Assembly: GCA_040365065.1 (NCBI GenBank)
Contig: BAABNI010000009.1
Location: 1-64,000, forward strand
Direction of reading: 5' to 3'
Length of the DNA: 64,000 bases
Source: Pelagadaptatus aseana
GTDB lineage: Bacteria; Pseudomonadota; Gammaproteobacteria; Pseudomonadales; Cellvibrionaceae
Below, piece by piece: positions 17,059 to 26,092 of this stretch (within the stretch, counting starts at the first letter, position 1; each line of letters opens with the position of its first letter). Under the pieces are notes generated by a model. The model did no database searches, was not told the origin of the DNA, and saw only the letters and a program-made list of their open reading frames with translations. Both the position numbers and the translations under genes were made by a program.

Positions 17059-17616
17059 TCAGTCGACGCGAATCAGGCGACTGCTGTCTTTGTGGTCAAA
17101 GTCGCGACCATAGATATCCAGCGCCGTGGTTTCCCGATAGGTCAGGGCATCACGCTCAATCACCAGTGTCTGAGTAAAAGCCACGGTGCGCGCCTTATCC
17201 CGCATAAACGGCGACTGACTCACCCCCCAGTCCGGGTCGCCGTCAGCGGCATCCACCTGAATGGTAATCACACCATCTTCCTGTGAAACCACTTTGCCTC
17301 CGGCCACAACCGCTACGCGGCGGGGAATCACAAATGAATTGGATATGGAGCCGGTCGCCGCATCCCAGGTCCAGTAACCCACCTGATCGTGAAACTGCTT
17401 ATCATTCGATGAGCGAAATACTTGCTGGTGGTAGCGCACCACCGCCAACTCCTGCTCTTCGGCGTTATCCACATCACCGGCCGCTTCAAAGGTAATCACC
17501 TCGTAAAACGGGTTGCGTTCGGTGCCATCCGGTTCTGGCGCGATATCGACGCCCCGGTCGCCTTTCCAGGTACCAATCAAACCGGCCAGAGGCCCATAAT
17601 CCACTTCGTCATTCAC
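17059..17616 (-). CDS. Nitrobindin/FABP-like beta-barrel protein (DUF1794 type)
   Basis: Encodes 185 residues predicted to form a small beta-barrel. The N-terminal PLAGLIGTWKGDRGVD matches the Gly-x-Trp-x-Gly signature of the nitrobindin/THAP4-like family, whose characterised members bind haem and interact with NO or peroxynitrite. The haem ligand His is not certain here, since candidates include HQQ, HDQ and HKD. The start is a GTG with AAAGGA nine bases upstream. A stand-alone gene, convergent with the MaoC-like gene. Confidence 0.75.
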   Translation of the reverse strand: MNDEVDYGPLAGLIGTWKGDRGVDIAPEPDGTERNPFYEVITFEAAGDVDNAEEQELAVVRYHQQVFRSSNDKQFHDQVGYWTWDAATGSISNSFVIPRRVAVVAGGKVVSQEDGVITIQVDAADGDPDWGVSQSPFMRDKARTVAFTQTLVIERDALTYRETTALDIYGRDFDHKDSSRLIRVD

Positions 17617-17658
17617 TTACAACAATCCTTTCCCGTTACTTAACAAATCACAGCCGGC

Positions 17659-18927
17659 TTAGGCGCCGGCATCGTCGCCAATCACCAGATTGCGACCGGC
17701 ATCTTTGGCCCGGTAGAGGTGCTCATCGGCAATATTCAGTTGATCATCCAACGTGGTGCTCAAGTGTGCAGTGACACCGGCACTGAAAGACACATACACC
17801 GGCTCTGACTCGCCAATATCCATGGGCGTGCTCGCCACAATGGAGCGAACTTTATCGATGTAAGCGCTCGCCTTATCGCAATCAAGCCCTGGCAACAGCG
17901 CAAAAAATTCTTCGCCGCCCGTGCGGGCCACCAGAAAACGGCCCAGTGCTTCATCCAGAATTTCGGCGAATTGCTTTAACACCAGATCGCCGGCCTCATG
18001 ACCGTGGGTGTCATTGATGCTCTTGAAGTAATCAATATCCAGCACCACCGCCGACAAAGGCGTCGCCGCCGACTGCGCATGACTGTAGATTTGCTCGCCC
18101 TGCTCAAAGAAATAGCGTCGATTAAACAGGCCGGTCAGATGATCGCGATGGGCGGCGTCACGAATCTGGGCGATCAGCTCCAGCGATTCCACATTGGACG
18201 TAACCCGGCAATAAAATTCTTCCTGACAAAACGGCTTCTGCAAAAAATCATTGGCACCGTTCTTAATAAACTTGGCGGAAAGATTGCTCTGCCCTTCACC
18301 GGAAAGACCGATAATCACCAGATCCGATTTCTCGTATTTATGACGGATGTTCTGCACCATCTCAAAACCATCCATCACCGGCATATTGTAATCGGTGATC
18401 AGCAATTTGATGTCGGGATTTTCCAGCAACACCTTAATCGCCTCAATGCCGTTATTGGCTGAGACTACCTGATACAAATGACGCTTGAGTAGCTCACAAA
18501 TGTGATTGCGCGACGTATCAGAGTCATCCACCACCAATACTTTGACATCCTGATTCTTGGACAGACGCCCAACCAGATTCACCGCGTAATCGTAGGAATA
18601 GCGCCCCTCTTTGATAACGTAATCAACGATCCCTTTCGATAACAGCTTTTCGCGTCGCTGATCATCGTAACTGCCGGTTAACACAATCGTGGGGACCTTC
18701 TGTTCAAGCATATAGTCCACTACTTCACCGTCCGGGGCATCGGGCAGATTGAGATCCACCAACGCAGCAAACAGTTCATTCTTGTGCTCCTCGTAGAGTT
18801 TGCGGCTCTGAGCAAAATCGGCTGCGTAGTAAGCCTCGACGGACTTATTGCCCTTTAACACGTGGCGAACAATTTTACTGACTATGGGGCTGTCTTCGAC
18901 GACCAATATTTTTTTTATCTTTTCCAT
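17659..18927 (-). CDS. Dual-receiver response regulator diguanylate cyclase
   Basis: Encodes 422 residues: receiver 1 (about 5-120, phosphoacceptor D58 in LVDLNLPD), receiver 2 (about 128-248, D179 in LLITDYNMPVMDG) and a GGDEF domain (about 260-420) with active-site GGEEF at 337-341 and substrate motif DHLTGLFNRR. It should make cyclic-di-GMP when phosphorylated. The position where an RxxD product-inhibition site would lie is LGRF, so feedback inhibition is probably missing. No cognate kinase is adjacent. A PilZ protein at 56977 is a possible effector. Start is the ATG at 18927; the upstream GTG has no ribosome site. Confidence 0.93.
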   Translation of the reverse strand: MEKIKKILVVEDSPIVSKIVRHVLKGNKSVEAYYAADFAQSRKLYEEHKNELFAALVDLNLPDAPDGEVVDYMLEQKVPTIVLTGSYDDQRREKLLSKGIVDYVIKEGRYSYDYAVNLVGRLSKNQDVKVLVVDDSDTSRNHICELLKRHLYQVVSANNGIEAIKVLLENPDIKLLITDYNMPVMDGFEMVQNIRHKYEKSDLVIIGLSGEGQSNLSAKFIKNGANDFLQKPFCQEEFYCRVTSNVESLELIAQIRDAAHRDHLTGLFNRRYFFEQGEQIYSHAQSAATPLSAVVLDIDYFKSINDTHGHEAGDLVLKQFAEILDEALGRFLVARTGGEEFFALLPGLDCDKASAYIDKVRSIVASTPMDIGESEPVYVSFSAGVTAHLSTTLDDQLNIADEHLYRAKDAGRNLVIGDDAGA

Positions 18928-18996
18928 AAACTTTTCACAGGCTGGCACTCAATTTACCAAGTGTAGCCAAAGCCACTCCCCAGCCCAAGCTAAAGA

Positions 18997-19022
18997 CACA
19001 AAAAAGCCGGGCAATCCCGGCT
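18997..19022 (-). terminator. Intrinsic terminator downstream of the rhlB-type gene
   Basis: AGCCGGG (19005-19011 on plus) pairs with CCCGGCT (19016-19022). On the minus strand the stem is followed by TTTTTTGTG, a good T-run. It lies about 40 bases after the helicase stop and insulates the downstream cyclase gene. Confidence 0.85.
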
Positions 19023-19063
19023 CTTTCTAGGCTTTATTTTAGACTTTATTAGTCCACATCAAA

Positions 19064-20590
19064 TTAACGACGCGGACCTCTTCTCTGGCCATCGCGACGA
19101 GGACCACCCCTGCCGCGACCGCCACCGGAGCGCCCCTGACCACCTGAGCGGTCACTGTCACTGCCGGGCTTTCTTGGCCCCAGCGGCGGAGTATCAACCA
19201 ATAATTGCTCAGGAGGTTGCTCGCACTTCAAATCCTGACCGAGCAATTCCTGAATCGGCATCAGTCTGAAGGCGTCATCTTCACAGGCAAAACTGATGGA
19301 AGTGCCGGTCTTGCCAGCACGACCGGTGCGGCCAATGCGGTGAACGTAATCTTCAGGCTCTTCAGGCAGAGTAAAGTTGACCACATGACTGATACCATCA
19401 ATATGGATACCACGCCCCGCCACATCGGTAGCCACCAGAACTTTGAGACTGCCATCCTTGAAGCCCTCGAGGGTTTTAACCCGCTTATTCTGGGCAATTT
19501 CACCGGAGAGAATACCCACCTTAAAGCCGTGACGCTCGAGCTTTTCATGAAGTCGACGACATTCATCCCGGCGATTGGCGAACACGATCAGGCTTTCGAC
19601 ATCATCCTGCTGCAGAATATTGTAAAGCAGGGTGTACTTTTCATCGGTAGCCGACAAATAGATATGCTGTGACACCCGATCTGTAGCGACGCTTTCAGGC
19701 TCAATTTCAATTCGGGCCGGATTATCGGTCCACTGTTCGGCCAGATTCAATACATCATCGGTAAAGGTGGCGGAAAACAACAAAGTCTGGCGATGGGATT
19801 TCTTCGGCGTCTGGCGAATAATGCGACGCACCTGAGGGATAAAGCCCATGTCCAACATGCGATCGGCTTCGTCGATAACCAGCACTTCAACCTGATCCAA
19901 ATAAACGTCGCGGTTGCCACAAAAGTCCAGCAAACGCCCCGGCGTAGCCACCAGAATATCTACCAGAGAATCCTGCAACCGACGCTGTTGCTTACCGTAA
20001 TCCATGCCACCAACCAGAGTATGCACCTGTAAATCGGTGTGTTTGGTCAAGGCCTTGGCGTCGTCAGCAATCTGAATCACCAGCTCACGGGTCGGTGCAA
20101 TGATCAGAGCACGCGCCTCACCGGCATAGCGCTCTTCTTGCAGTGGATGGCGAATAAGATCGTCAATAATGGACACCAGAAACGCCGCCGTCTTGCCGGT
20201 ACCAGTCTGGGCCTTACCCACCATATCGTGACCATTCAGGGTGTGCGGCAGTGATTGCGCCTGAATCGGCGAGCAGTATTCAAAACCCAGATCCGCGATG
20301 GCGTGCATCAATTCCAGCGGCAAATCCAGATCGTGAAAACGGCTCTTGCCTTCAACCTCTGGCACCTTGAATTGATCCAGACTCCATGCCGGCTTGTTGC
20401 TGACCTCAGACTTGCGACGACGCTGATTGCGGCGCTTACCGCCATGAGAATGCTGTGACTTGCCGCCGCTTTTCTTGGCGGCGTCTTTGCCGTGATTGGC
20501 TTTCTTGCCGCCACTGCGCTTATCAGCAGGCTTGGTGGCATCGGCTTTGGGCTGCTCCGCAGAGCGCTTACGAAATAGGTTACCTAACAA
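19064..20590 (-). CDS. rhlB: RhlB-type DEAD-box RNA helicase
   Basis: Encodes 508 residues. A basic, low-complexity N-terminus (1-85, Lys/Arg/Ser/Gly-rich) precedes the two RecA lobes: Q-motif FEYCSPIQAQSLP, Walker A AQTGTGKT, PTRELVIQI, DEAD in VIDEADRMLDMGF, SAT in LLFSATF and the C-lobe HRIGRTGRAGK. A C-terminal RGG-like tail (GRSGGGRGRGGPRRDG) should bind RNA. It is probably an mRNA-decay or ribosome-assembly helicase. The start is TTG at 20590 with AGG eight bases upstream; no ATG is available near it. A perfect hairpin lies in the leader and a strong terminator follows. The subgroup is likely, not certain. Confidence 0.88.
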   Translation of the reverse strand: MLGNLFRKRSAEQPKADATKPADKRSGGKKANHGKDAAKKSGGKSQHSHGGKRRNQRRRKSEVSNKPAWSLDQFKVPEVEGKSRFHDLDLPLELMHAIADLGFEYCSPIQAQSLPHTLNGHDMVGKAQTGTGKTAAFLVSIIDDLIRHPLQEERYAGEARALIIAPTRELVIQIADDAKALTKHTDLQVHTLVGGMDYGKQQRRLQDSLVDILVATPGRLLDFCGNRDVYLDQVEVLVIDEADRMLDMGFIPQVRRIIRQTPKKSHRQTLLFSATFTDDVLNLAEQWTDNPARIEIEPESVATDRVSQHIYLSATDEKYTLLYNILQQDDVESLIVFANRRDECRRLHEKLERHGFKVGILSGEIAQNKRVKTLEGFKDGSLKVLVATDVAGRGIHIDGISHVVNFTLPEEPEDYVHRIGRTGRAGKTGTSISFACEDDAFRLMPIQELLGQDLKCEQPPEQLLVDTPPLGPRKPGSDSDRSGGQGRSGGGRGRGGPRRDGQRRGPRR

Positions 20591-20626
20591 GGGAATGACC
20601 TGTACTCAGACTAAAAGGCCGGCAGT

Positions 20627-20656
20627 ATATCACCCAAAGCAGGCTCTGGGTGATAT
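20627..20656 (-). promoter_or_regulatory. Perfect inverted repeat in the rhlB leader
   Basis: ATATCACCCA (20627-20636) and TGGGTGATAT (20647-20656) form a perfect 10-bp stem with a 10-base loop, between doxX and the TTG start of the helicase gene (36 bases before it). No T-run follows. It could be a leader structure read by the helicase itself, or a protein-binding palindrome. Confidence 0.5.
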
Positions 20657-20683
20657 CTGTTCAACCAATCGCACAGATTTCAA

Positions 20684-21313
20684 TCAGCTCCCGGTGACTT
20701 TTAAGGCTGCAGGAGAGAAATAGCGGGATACGAAGTAATCGAGGCTGACAAAACGGCCTCCCCCGGTAAACAGTAATACCAGACACATTATGAAATAGGT
20801 CATGGAGAACTCGATGCCATTATTGAGCACCACAAAATTGCCATGCTCTGTAAGCCAGCTGTAATTGCCATGTTCACGCAAAATTTCCTTGGCAACAGCC
20901 AGCCGCTCTGCAGACTCAATCACCCGTTCATTGGCAAACAGCCAACCGGGGTCGGCCACCGCCTGCCAACCGTTTTGCCAGTGGGCAGTAACAGCCGCCA
21001 CCAGCATGGTCACCATCAGCGGAATGGCAAACAACCTCACCCCCAATCCCAACAGCAGGGCAATACCCCCTCCCAACTCGGTGAGGGTCGCCAGCCATGC
21101 CAGCAACTCGGGCATGGGCAATCCCAGCCCCCAATCCGGATTACCAAACCAGGCAATGGTGTTTTCGATACCGGTCAGCTTTTTCCAGCCGGCATAGATA
21201 AAAATAGGGCCGAGATAGAGACGCAAGAACAACGGAGCCAAGCCATCGGCCACGGTGATTTTTTCGACAGACGATTGATAGTGACCAGCAATGCCACCAA
21301 AGAGCTGCTTCAT
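20684..21313 (-). CDS. DoxX-family membrane protein
   Basis: Encodes 209 residues with four hydrophobic helices: about 25-45 (PLFLRLYLGPIFIYAGWKKL, a DoxX signature), 68-90, 92-110 and 165-185. DoxX-family proteins are integral membrane components of quinone- or thiol-linked redox systems; the exact role here is unknown. The loop between helices 3 and 4 is long and charged. It lies 93 bases upstream of the helicase gene on the same strand. Confidence 0.82.
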   Translation of the reverse strand: MKQLFGGIAGHYQSSVEKITVADGLAPLFLRLYLGPIFIYAGWKKLTGIENTIAWFGNPDWGLGLPMPELLAWLATLTELGGGIALLLGLGVRLFAIPLMVTMLVAAVTAHWQNGWQAVADPGWLFANERVIESAERLAVAKEILREHGNYSWLTEHGNFVVLNNGIEFSMTYFIMCLVLLFTGGGRFVSLDYFVSRYFSPAALKVTGS

Positions 21314-21416
21314 AGCAAGGATTCCAGCAAACTATTATTAGAGTGATTTAAGACTTGATTTGCCGAGGGGAGTTCCACGCAAGGCGCAGAGGTATTCAGA
21401 AATTTGAACTGCGACA

Positions 21417-21436
21417 CCCTGCCACCATCGGCAGGG
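21417..21436. repeat. Short intergenic hairpin
   Basis: CCCTGCC (21417-21423) pairs with GGCAGGG (21430-21436) across a six-base loop. It lies between the Pmp3-like gene stop and the doxX start. No T-run follows on the minus strand, so a terminator role is doubtful. Confidence 0.4.
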
Positions 21437-21455
21437 CAAGCACACATCATGGTAA

Positions 21456-21647
21456 CTATTTGTCGCCCAGCGCATCCTCAATTTTTTTATCCGTTTTGTA
21501 CTGACTCAGTGCATACACCGACCAGATTGCTGCGGGGAGCCAACCCACCAATGTCAGTTGCAGGATAAGACAAATAATACCGGCAAAGGGACGACCAATG
21601 GTAAAGAACTGCAACCAGGGCAACAGCAACGCGAGAATCAAACGCAT
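21456..21647 (-). CDS. Pmp3/YqaE-family small membrane protein
   Basis: Encodes 63 residues with two closely spaced transmembrane helices (about 3-20 and 24-47) and a charged tail (QYKTDKKIEDALGDK). The order of hydrophobic core, FTIGRPFAGIICLILQ and GWLPAAIWSVYAL matches the Pmp3/YqaE family, short membrane proteins linked to salt and membrane-potential stress. It lies 29 bases downstream of the carbonic anhydrase gene on the same strand, so the two may be co-transcribed. Confidence 0.8.
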   Translation of the reverse strand: MRLILALLLPWLQFFTIGRPFAGIICLILQLTLVGWLPAAIWSVYALSQYKTDKKIEDALGDK

Positions 21648-21676
21648 AGAAAAACCTCAATTAAACAGGGATCGTA

Positions 21677-22276
21677 TTAATTTCCACTGACGGAAACATC
21701 CAGATCATTTACTACACCATCTTTCAGGCGGTAAATCCAGCCGTGAACAGTCAACTCCTGACCACGAGCCCAGGCCTCTCGCACCGTATTGGTCTGACAG
21801 ACATGTTCGACCTGGGCCTTGACGTTGAGCTCGCACATCAGATCCTGCTTCTGCTCCAGTGTGGCACAGGCATTCAACTCTTGCTCATGACGACTCTGCA
21901 CAGTGCGAATATGATTCAGCCAGTTATCAATCAAACCCAGATTCTGATCTTCCATGGAAGCACAAACACCACCACAACCATAGTGACCAACAACCATGAT
22001 GTGCTTCACCTTCAGCGCTTCAACAGCATACTGAATTACCGACAGGCAATTGATATCCGAGGGCGGTACCACATTGGCGATGTTGCGGTGCACGAAGATG
22101 GAACCAGGATCCATCCCCACCAGCTGGTTGGCTGGCATGCGACTGTCCGAGCACCCAATCCACAGATATTCGGGGCTTTGCCCCTCGGCCAGACGGGCAA
22201 AGAAATCCGGATTTTCCGCTTTAATGCCATCGGCCCATGCCTTATTGTTGGCAAATAACTGCTCTATATCGCTCAT
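21677..22276 (-). CDS. can: Beta-class carbonic anhydrase Can
   Basis: Encodes 199 residues. The zinc ligands C42, D44, H98 and C101 lie in WIGCSDSRMPAN and VVGHYGCGGV, with numbering identical to E. coli Can, and the Asp-Arg dyad is present. It interconverts CO2 and bicarbonate in the cytosol for carboxylation and pH control. I chose ATG at 22276 (MSDIEQLFANN), which has GGAG upstream and matches homologues, over an in-frame ATG eight residues earlier. Confidence 0.95.
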   Translation of the reverse strand: MSDIEQLFANNKAWADGIKAENPDFFARLAEGQSPEYLWIGCSDSRMPANQLVGMDPGSIFVHRNIANVVPPSDINCLSVIQYAVEALKVKHIMVVGHYGCGGVCASMEDQNLGLIDNWLNHIRTVQSRHEQELNACATLEQKQDLMCELNVKAQVEHVCQTNTVREAWARGQELTVHGWIYRLKDGVVNDLDVSVSGN

Positions 22277-22360
22277 TTTATTTATCTCCGACTTTATCAA
22301 TCCCCTTTTTACACGGGGGCATAGCTCTCTAAACTGTTTAAAAAACGGCGGCTAGTATAA

Positions 22361-23248
22361 ATGCTCTCAACAGACCAAACCAAATCCATTAGCGACCTGT
22401 TTGAGCATATCAGTCAGGGATTACCAAGCCCCTTGTCAAAACAATCCGACCAGATTCGCATCCAGAACGTTCAGGGCGGCGACATCAACCAGAGCTATCG
22501 AATTGACACAACCACTGGCCAGTACTTTTTAAAAGTGAACCGCTGCGATCAATTGCCCATGTTCGTCGCCGAAAAGAACGGCCTCAATGCCATTGCAGAA
22601 TCAGCAACCATTGCCACCTGCAACGCCATCAGCTGGGGACAACACCAAGAGCAAGCTTACTTATTACTGGCAGCACTGAACATTGAGCACCACGGCGACT
22701 GGAGGGTGGCCGGGCAACAGCTCGCCACTATGCATCTGGCCCCGGCCGGGACAAACTACGGCTGGCATCAGGACAGCTATTGCGGTACGACGTTGCAAAA
22801 CAATAGCTGGGCAGATAACTGGGCAAAGTTTTTTGCCGAGCAAAGAATTGGCCGGCAATTAGAATTATTGCAACAGCACAGCGACAGACAACGGCAGCAA
22901 TGTATCGATGCAATCGCCCGTCAGCTCGAAACACATCAACCACCTCCCTCTCTGGTTCACGGAGATTTATGGTCGGGCAATATCGGTTTTTGTAATCATC
23001 AACCGGTAATCTTTGATCCCGCCTGCTATATTGGCGACAGCGAAACGGATCTGGCCATGACCGAATTATTCGGTCGCTTCCCGGACGAATTTTATCGGGG
23101 CTATCACGACACCAAGCCCATCCCGGCACAATACCAACAGCGAAGGGATATCTATCAGTTGTACCATCTACTGAATCACGCCAACCTGTTTGGCGGCAGC
23201 TATCTGGGTTCCGCCAGCAGACTGCTGAAGCGGATTATGGAACGGTAA
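22361..23248 (+). CDS. Fructosamine-kinase-like protein
   Basis: Encodes 295 residues of the FN3K/YniA family, an aminoglycoside-phosphotransferase-like fold. Visible motifs are the N-lobe GGDINQSYRI and YFLKVN (phosphate-binding and Lys), the catalytic loop LVHGDLWSGNIGF (HxD) and the metal-binding FDPACYIGD. Characterised members phosphorylate ketosamines on glycated amines, starting protein deglycation. The next gene starts two bases after its stop. It is divergent from can across 84 bases. The family is firm; the substrate is inferred. Confidence 0.9.
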   Translation: MLSTDQTKSISDLFEHISQGLPSPLSKQSDQIRIQNVQGGDINQSYRIDTTTGQYFLKVNRCDQLPMFVAEKNGLNAIAESATIATCNAISWGQHQEQAYLLLAALNIEHHGDWRVAGQQLATMHLAPAGTNYGWHQDSYCGTTLQNNSWADNWAKFFAEQRIGRQLELLQQHSDRQRQQCIDAIARQLETHQPPPSLVHGDLWSGNIGFCNHQPVIFDPACYIGDSETDLAMTELFGRFPDEFYRGYHDTKPIPAQYQQRRDIYQLYHLLNHANLFGGSYLGSASRLLKRIMER

Positions 23249-23250
23249 TT

Positions 23251-23985
23251 ATGGATTCAATCATTTTACCCAAGCCTCTGTACTGTATTGCCCATCGCGG
23301 TGGCGTTGGCAACCACACAGAGAACACACTGGCGGCCCTGCAACAATGCCTGACATTGCCGGTTGATGCGATTGAAATAGACACCTGGCAAATTGGTGGT
23401 GAACTGCTGATTACCCATGATCGGAGACTGGGGCGCACTCTGCCCGGCCAGGGTCGACTGATCGATCATCACCCTGAGTATCTGCGCAATCTGGAAATGG
23501 CCTGCGGCAACAAAATAGCCAGTCTGCATGACATCCTGCAACTGGTCGGTAACAAGGCCACCCTGAACATCGAATTAAAAGGCCCGGGCTGCAGTGAACC
23601 GGTTGCCGAGCTACTCGAAGCGTTCGTTCGCGACACCGGCGCCAGCTTCGACAACTACGTTATTTCCAGCTTTGACCAGCATCAGTTGTTTGATTTTAAA
23701 CAGCGCCTGCCACAGGTAAAGCGGGGCGTTCTGGTTGAAGGTATCCCGTTACACTATGCCCAGTGTTGCGACGAACTGGAAGCTTACTCCTTCCACCCCA
23801 ATGTCAATTTCATCAATCGCGATCTGGTGGACGACGCCCATAACCGGGGTCTTCAGGTGTGGGTTTATACCGTTAATGAAATAGACGACCTGTGCCATAT
23901 GAGCGAACTGGGGGTAGACGGCGTGTTCACGGATCACCCACAGAAATTATTGGATTTAAACCAGCTCTCACAAAACCAGAAATAG
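23251..23985 (+). CDS. Glycerophosphodiester phosphodiesterase
   Basis: Encodes 244 residues, a TIM-barrel GDPD. The catalytic and metal-binding motifs are AHRGGVGNHTENT, AIEIDTWQ (Glu/Asp pair) and ITHDRRLGRT, followed by LNIELKGPG. It hydrolyses glycerophosphodiesters to glycerol-3-phosphate and an alcohol. No signal peptide is seen, so it is probably cytosolic (UgpQ-like). It is two bases downstream of the fructosamine-kinase-like gene, so the two are almost surely co-transcribed. Confidence 0.93.
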   Translation: MDSIILPKPLYCIAHRGGVGNHTENTLAALQQCLTLPVDAIEIDTWQIGGELLITHDRRLGRTLPGQGRLIDHHPEYLRNLEMACGNKIASLHDILQLVGNKATLNIELKGPGCSEPVAELLEAFVRDTGASFDNYVISSFDQHQLFDFKQRLPQVKRGVLVEGIPLHYAQCCDELEAYSFHPNVNFINRDLVDDAHNRGLQVWVYTVNEIDDLCHMSELGVDGVFTDHPQKLLDLNQLSQNQK

Positions 23986-23988
23986 CCG

Positions 23989-26043
23989 TTAACCGCCAGC
24001 CCCAACCAGTCTCGAAAGCTCCGTAACAACACCAATACGAGATTTGAGGGTGGCCACATGCTGATCGCCAAAGCACACTACTGCATCACCGGCTTCCACC
24101 CCCAGGATGCAGGGTGGCTGCACCTCCGTCCAGAAAGGAATCCGGAAACTCAGTACCCGGCTGGAAAAGTGCGAGCGGATATCCTCCTGCCAATTCATCA
24201 TATCGCCACCGTCTACCAGCAATACCTGCGGCAGCGGCTTGAGATATTCCTCCCAGGCCTGAACCAGGGTCAGATGATTTTCAGGCAACTGCTGCATGGC
24301 CCGGTACCCCGCCAGCAGCGTATTGTGAGCCACCTCCTGATAGCGGGGCTCGGCTGCCAGCACAGACAACCGCAGAAAAACTTTGGCGGCCACAGCGTTG
24401 GGGGCGGGCATAATGGTATCGGCAAACGGCTTGCTGCGATAAATCAACGACTCATGATCATGGGGCGTATAAAAAAAGCCGCCGTGCTCTTCATCTTCAA
24501 AACGCGACAGCAGCGATTCTGCCAAGGCATTCAAAAACTGAAAGTCTTCATCCCGCCACTGCACTTGCAACAGCTCCAGCAGCGCATCCATCAGGTACAC
24601 GTAGTCATCGAGAAAAGCGTGCCCCTTGGCCTGCCCTTTTTGCCAGCTGCCAAACAAGCGCTGATTCATCCACAGATTCTTGCGAATAAAGTTTGCTGTT
24701 TGCTGCGCCAGTACCAGATTTTTTTTATCACCAGATACCCTAGCGAGAATGGCAAAACCTTTGATCGCCATGGCATTCCAGCCGGTCAGGATTTTATGAT
24801 CGATGCGCGGCCAGCTTTTCTCGGCGCGCATGGCTTCAATTTTTTCCCGACCACTGCGATATAAATCCAGAGCACTGTCACGGGTCAGCATCAATTTACG
24901 AGCCGCCGCCAGATCCATCTGCTGAGCAAAGTGCCAACCGCCTTCAAACGGCGATTCTCCCTGCAAACCGAACATCAACTGAAACAACTCGAATTCATCA
25001 CCGGTCAGATGATGTTTGATCTCTTCTCTGGAAGAAAGATAGAAGCCTCCCTCGCGATCACCTGAATCGGCATCCAGAGCGCTAAAAAAAGCCCCGTACT
25101 CGGACAACATAAACTGGCGCATCCAGCGCTGGATACCAAACAACGCACTTTTATACAGTGGGTTGCGATTTATTTCCCAGGCGTTGGCAAACACATCCAT
25201 CAGCAAGGCATTGTCGTAGAGCATCTTTTCAAAATGCGGCACACTCCAGGCTGCATCACTGCAATAGCGAAAGAAGCCACCACCAATGCGATCATTGATC
25301 CCCCGTTCAGCCATGGCTTTAAGGGTAAAGTGCAAATGATAACTGTCTTCTTCTGAAGCCTTCTGACGGGCCACAGAGGACAACAGAAACTGCAGATTAA
25401 CCGGCATCACAAACTTAGGCTGAGAACCAAAACCACCGTTGATCTCATCCTTTTGCAACATAAGTCGCTCGAGAGCGTCCGCCCAAAAAGAATGATGACC
25501 ATCATCATCTGGGGCAGGTAGCGGTCTGGCCATGTGATTGAAACTTTCTTCAACCTGATTAACCAGCTTGGCAAAGTCGTCTTTTTTATTGTGAAAGTAG
25601 TTAAGCAAGCGCGGCAGTAAATCGGCAAACCCCAGCTGCTCACCCTGACTGTGCCGGGGGTAATAGGTGCCGACAAAAAAAGGCAGCTGTGTTTCCGGAC
25701 ACAGAAATGCATGCAGAGGCCAACCACCGGATCGGCCATTCAACATCTGGTGCGCCAACTGGTAAATCTGATCGAGGTCGGGACGCTCCTCGCGATCCAC
25801 TTTAATATTGATAAAGTTATCGTTCATCTGTTGCGCCAGCACTTCATCTTCGAAGCTTTCACGCGACATGGTCTGACACCAATGGCAGGTTGAGTAGCCA
25901 ATGGACAGAAGGATAGGTTTACCCTGTTTTCGGGCAAGCTCAAGAGTCTCAGGCGACCAGGTTTGCCAGGCCACCTGTTGTTTGCGGTGTAATTGCAAAT
26001 AGGGGCTGCTTTCGCGACTCAGCCTATTCTGCAATGCATTCAT
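23989..26043 (-). CDS. DUF255 thioredoxin-domain protein (YyaL/SSP411-like)
   Basis: Encodes 684 residues. An N-terminal thioredoxin-like domain has CHWC (C53, C56) in GYSTCHWCQTMSRESF, followed by a long alpha/alpha-barrel six-hairpin region typical of the YyaL family (SGGWPLHAFL, GGFFRYCSD, FEKMLYDNALL). Function is not established in bacteria. I chose ATG at 26043 (MNALQNRL), because the upstream TTG has no spaced ribosome site. It converges with the GDPD gene, with three bases between the stops. Confidence 0.92.
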   Translation of the reverse strand: MNALQNRLSRESSPYLQLHRKQQVAWQTWSPETLELARKQGKPILLSIGYSTCHWCQTMSRESFEDEVLAQQMNDNFINIKVDREERPDLDQIYQLAHQMLNGRSGGWPLHAFLCPETQLPFFVGTYYPRHSQGEQLGFADLLPRLLNYFHNKKDDFAKLVNQVEESFNHMARPLPAPDDDGHHSFWADALERLMLQKDEINGGFGSQPKFVMPVNLQFLLSSVARQKASEEDSYHLHFTLKAMAERGINDRIGGGFFRYCSDAAWSVPHFEKMLYDNALLMDVFANAWEINRNPLYKSALFGIQRWMRQFMLSEYGAFFSALDADSGDREGGFYLSSREEIKHHLTGDEFELFQLMFGLQGESPFEGGWHFAQQMDLAAARKLMLTRDSALDLYRSGREKIEAMRAEKSWPRIDHKILTGWNAMAIKGFAILARVSGDKKNLVLAQQTANFIRKNLWMNQRLFGSWQKGQAKGHAFLDDYVYLMDALLELLQVQWRDEDFQFLNALAESLLSRFEDEEHGGFFYTPHDHESLIYRSKPFADTIMPAPNAVAAKVFLRLSVLAAEPRYQEVAHNTLLAGYRAMQQLPENHLTLVQAWEEYLKPLPQVLLVDGGDMMNWQEDIRSHFSSRVLSFRIPFWTEVQPPCILGVEAGDAVVCFGDQHVATLKSRIGVVTELSRLVGAGG

Positions 26044-26092
26044 GCGTGCCAATCCTCAGGGCAATCCCAAAAGACGTCCATGCAGAAGGCGT

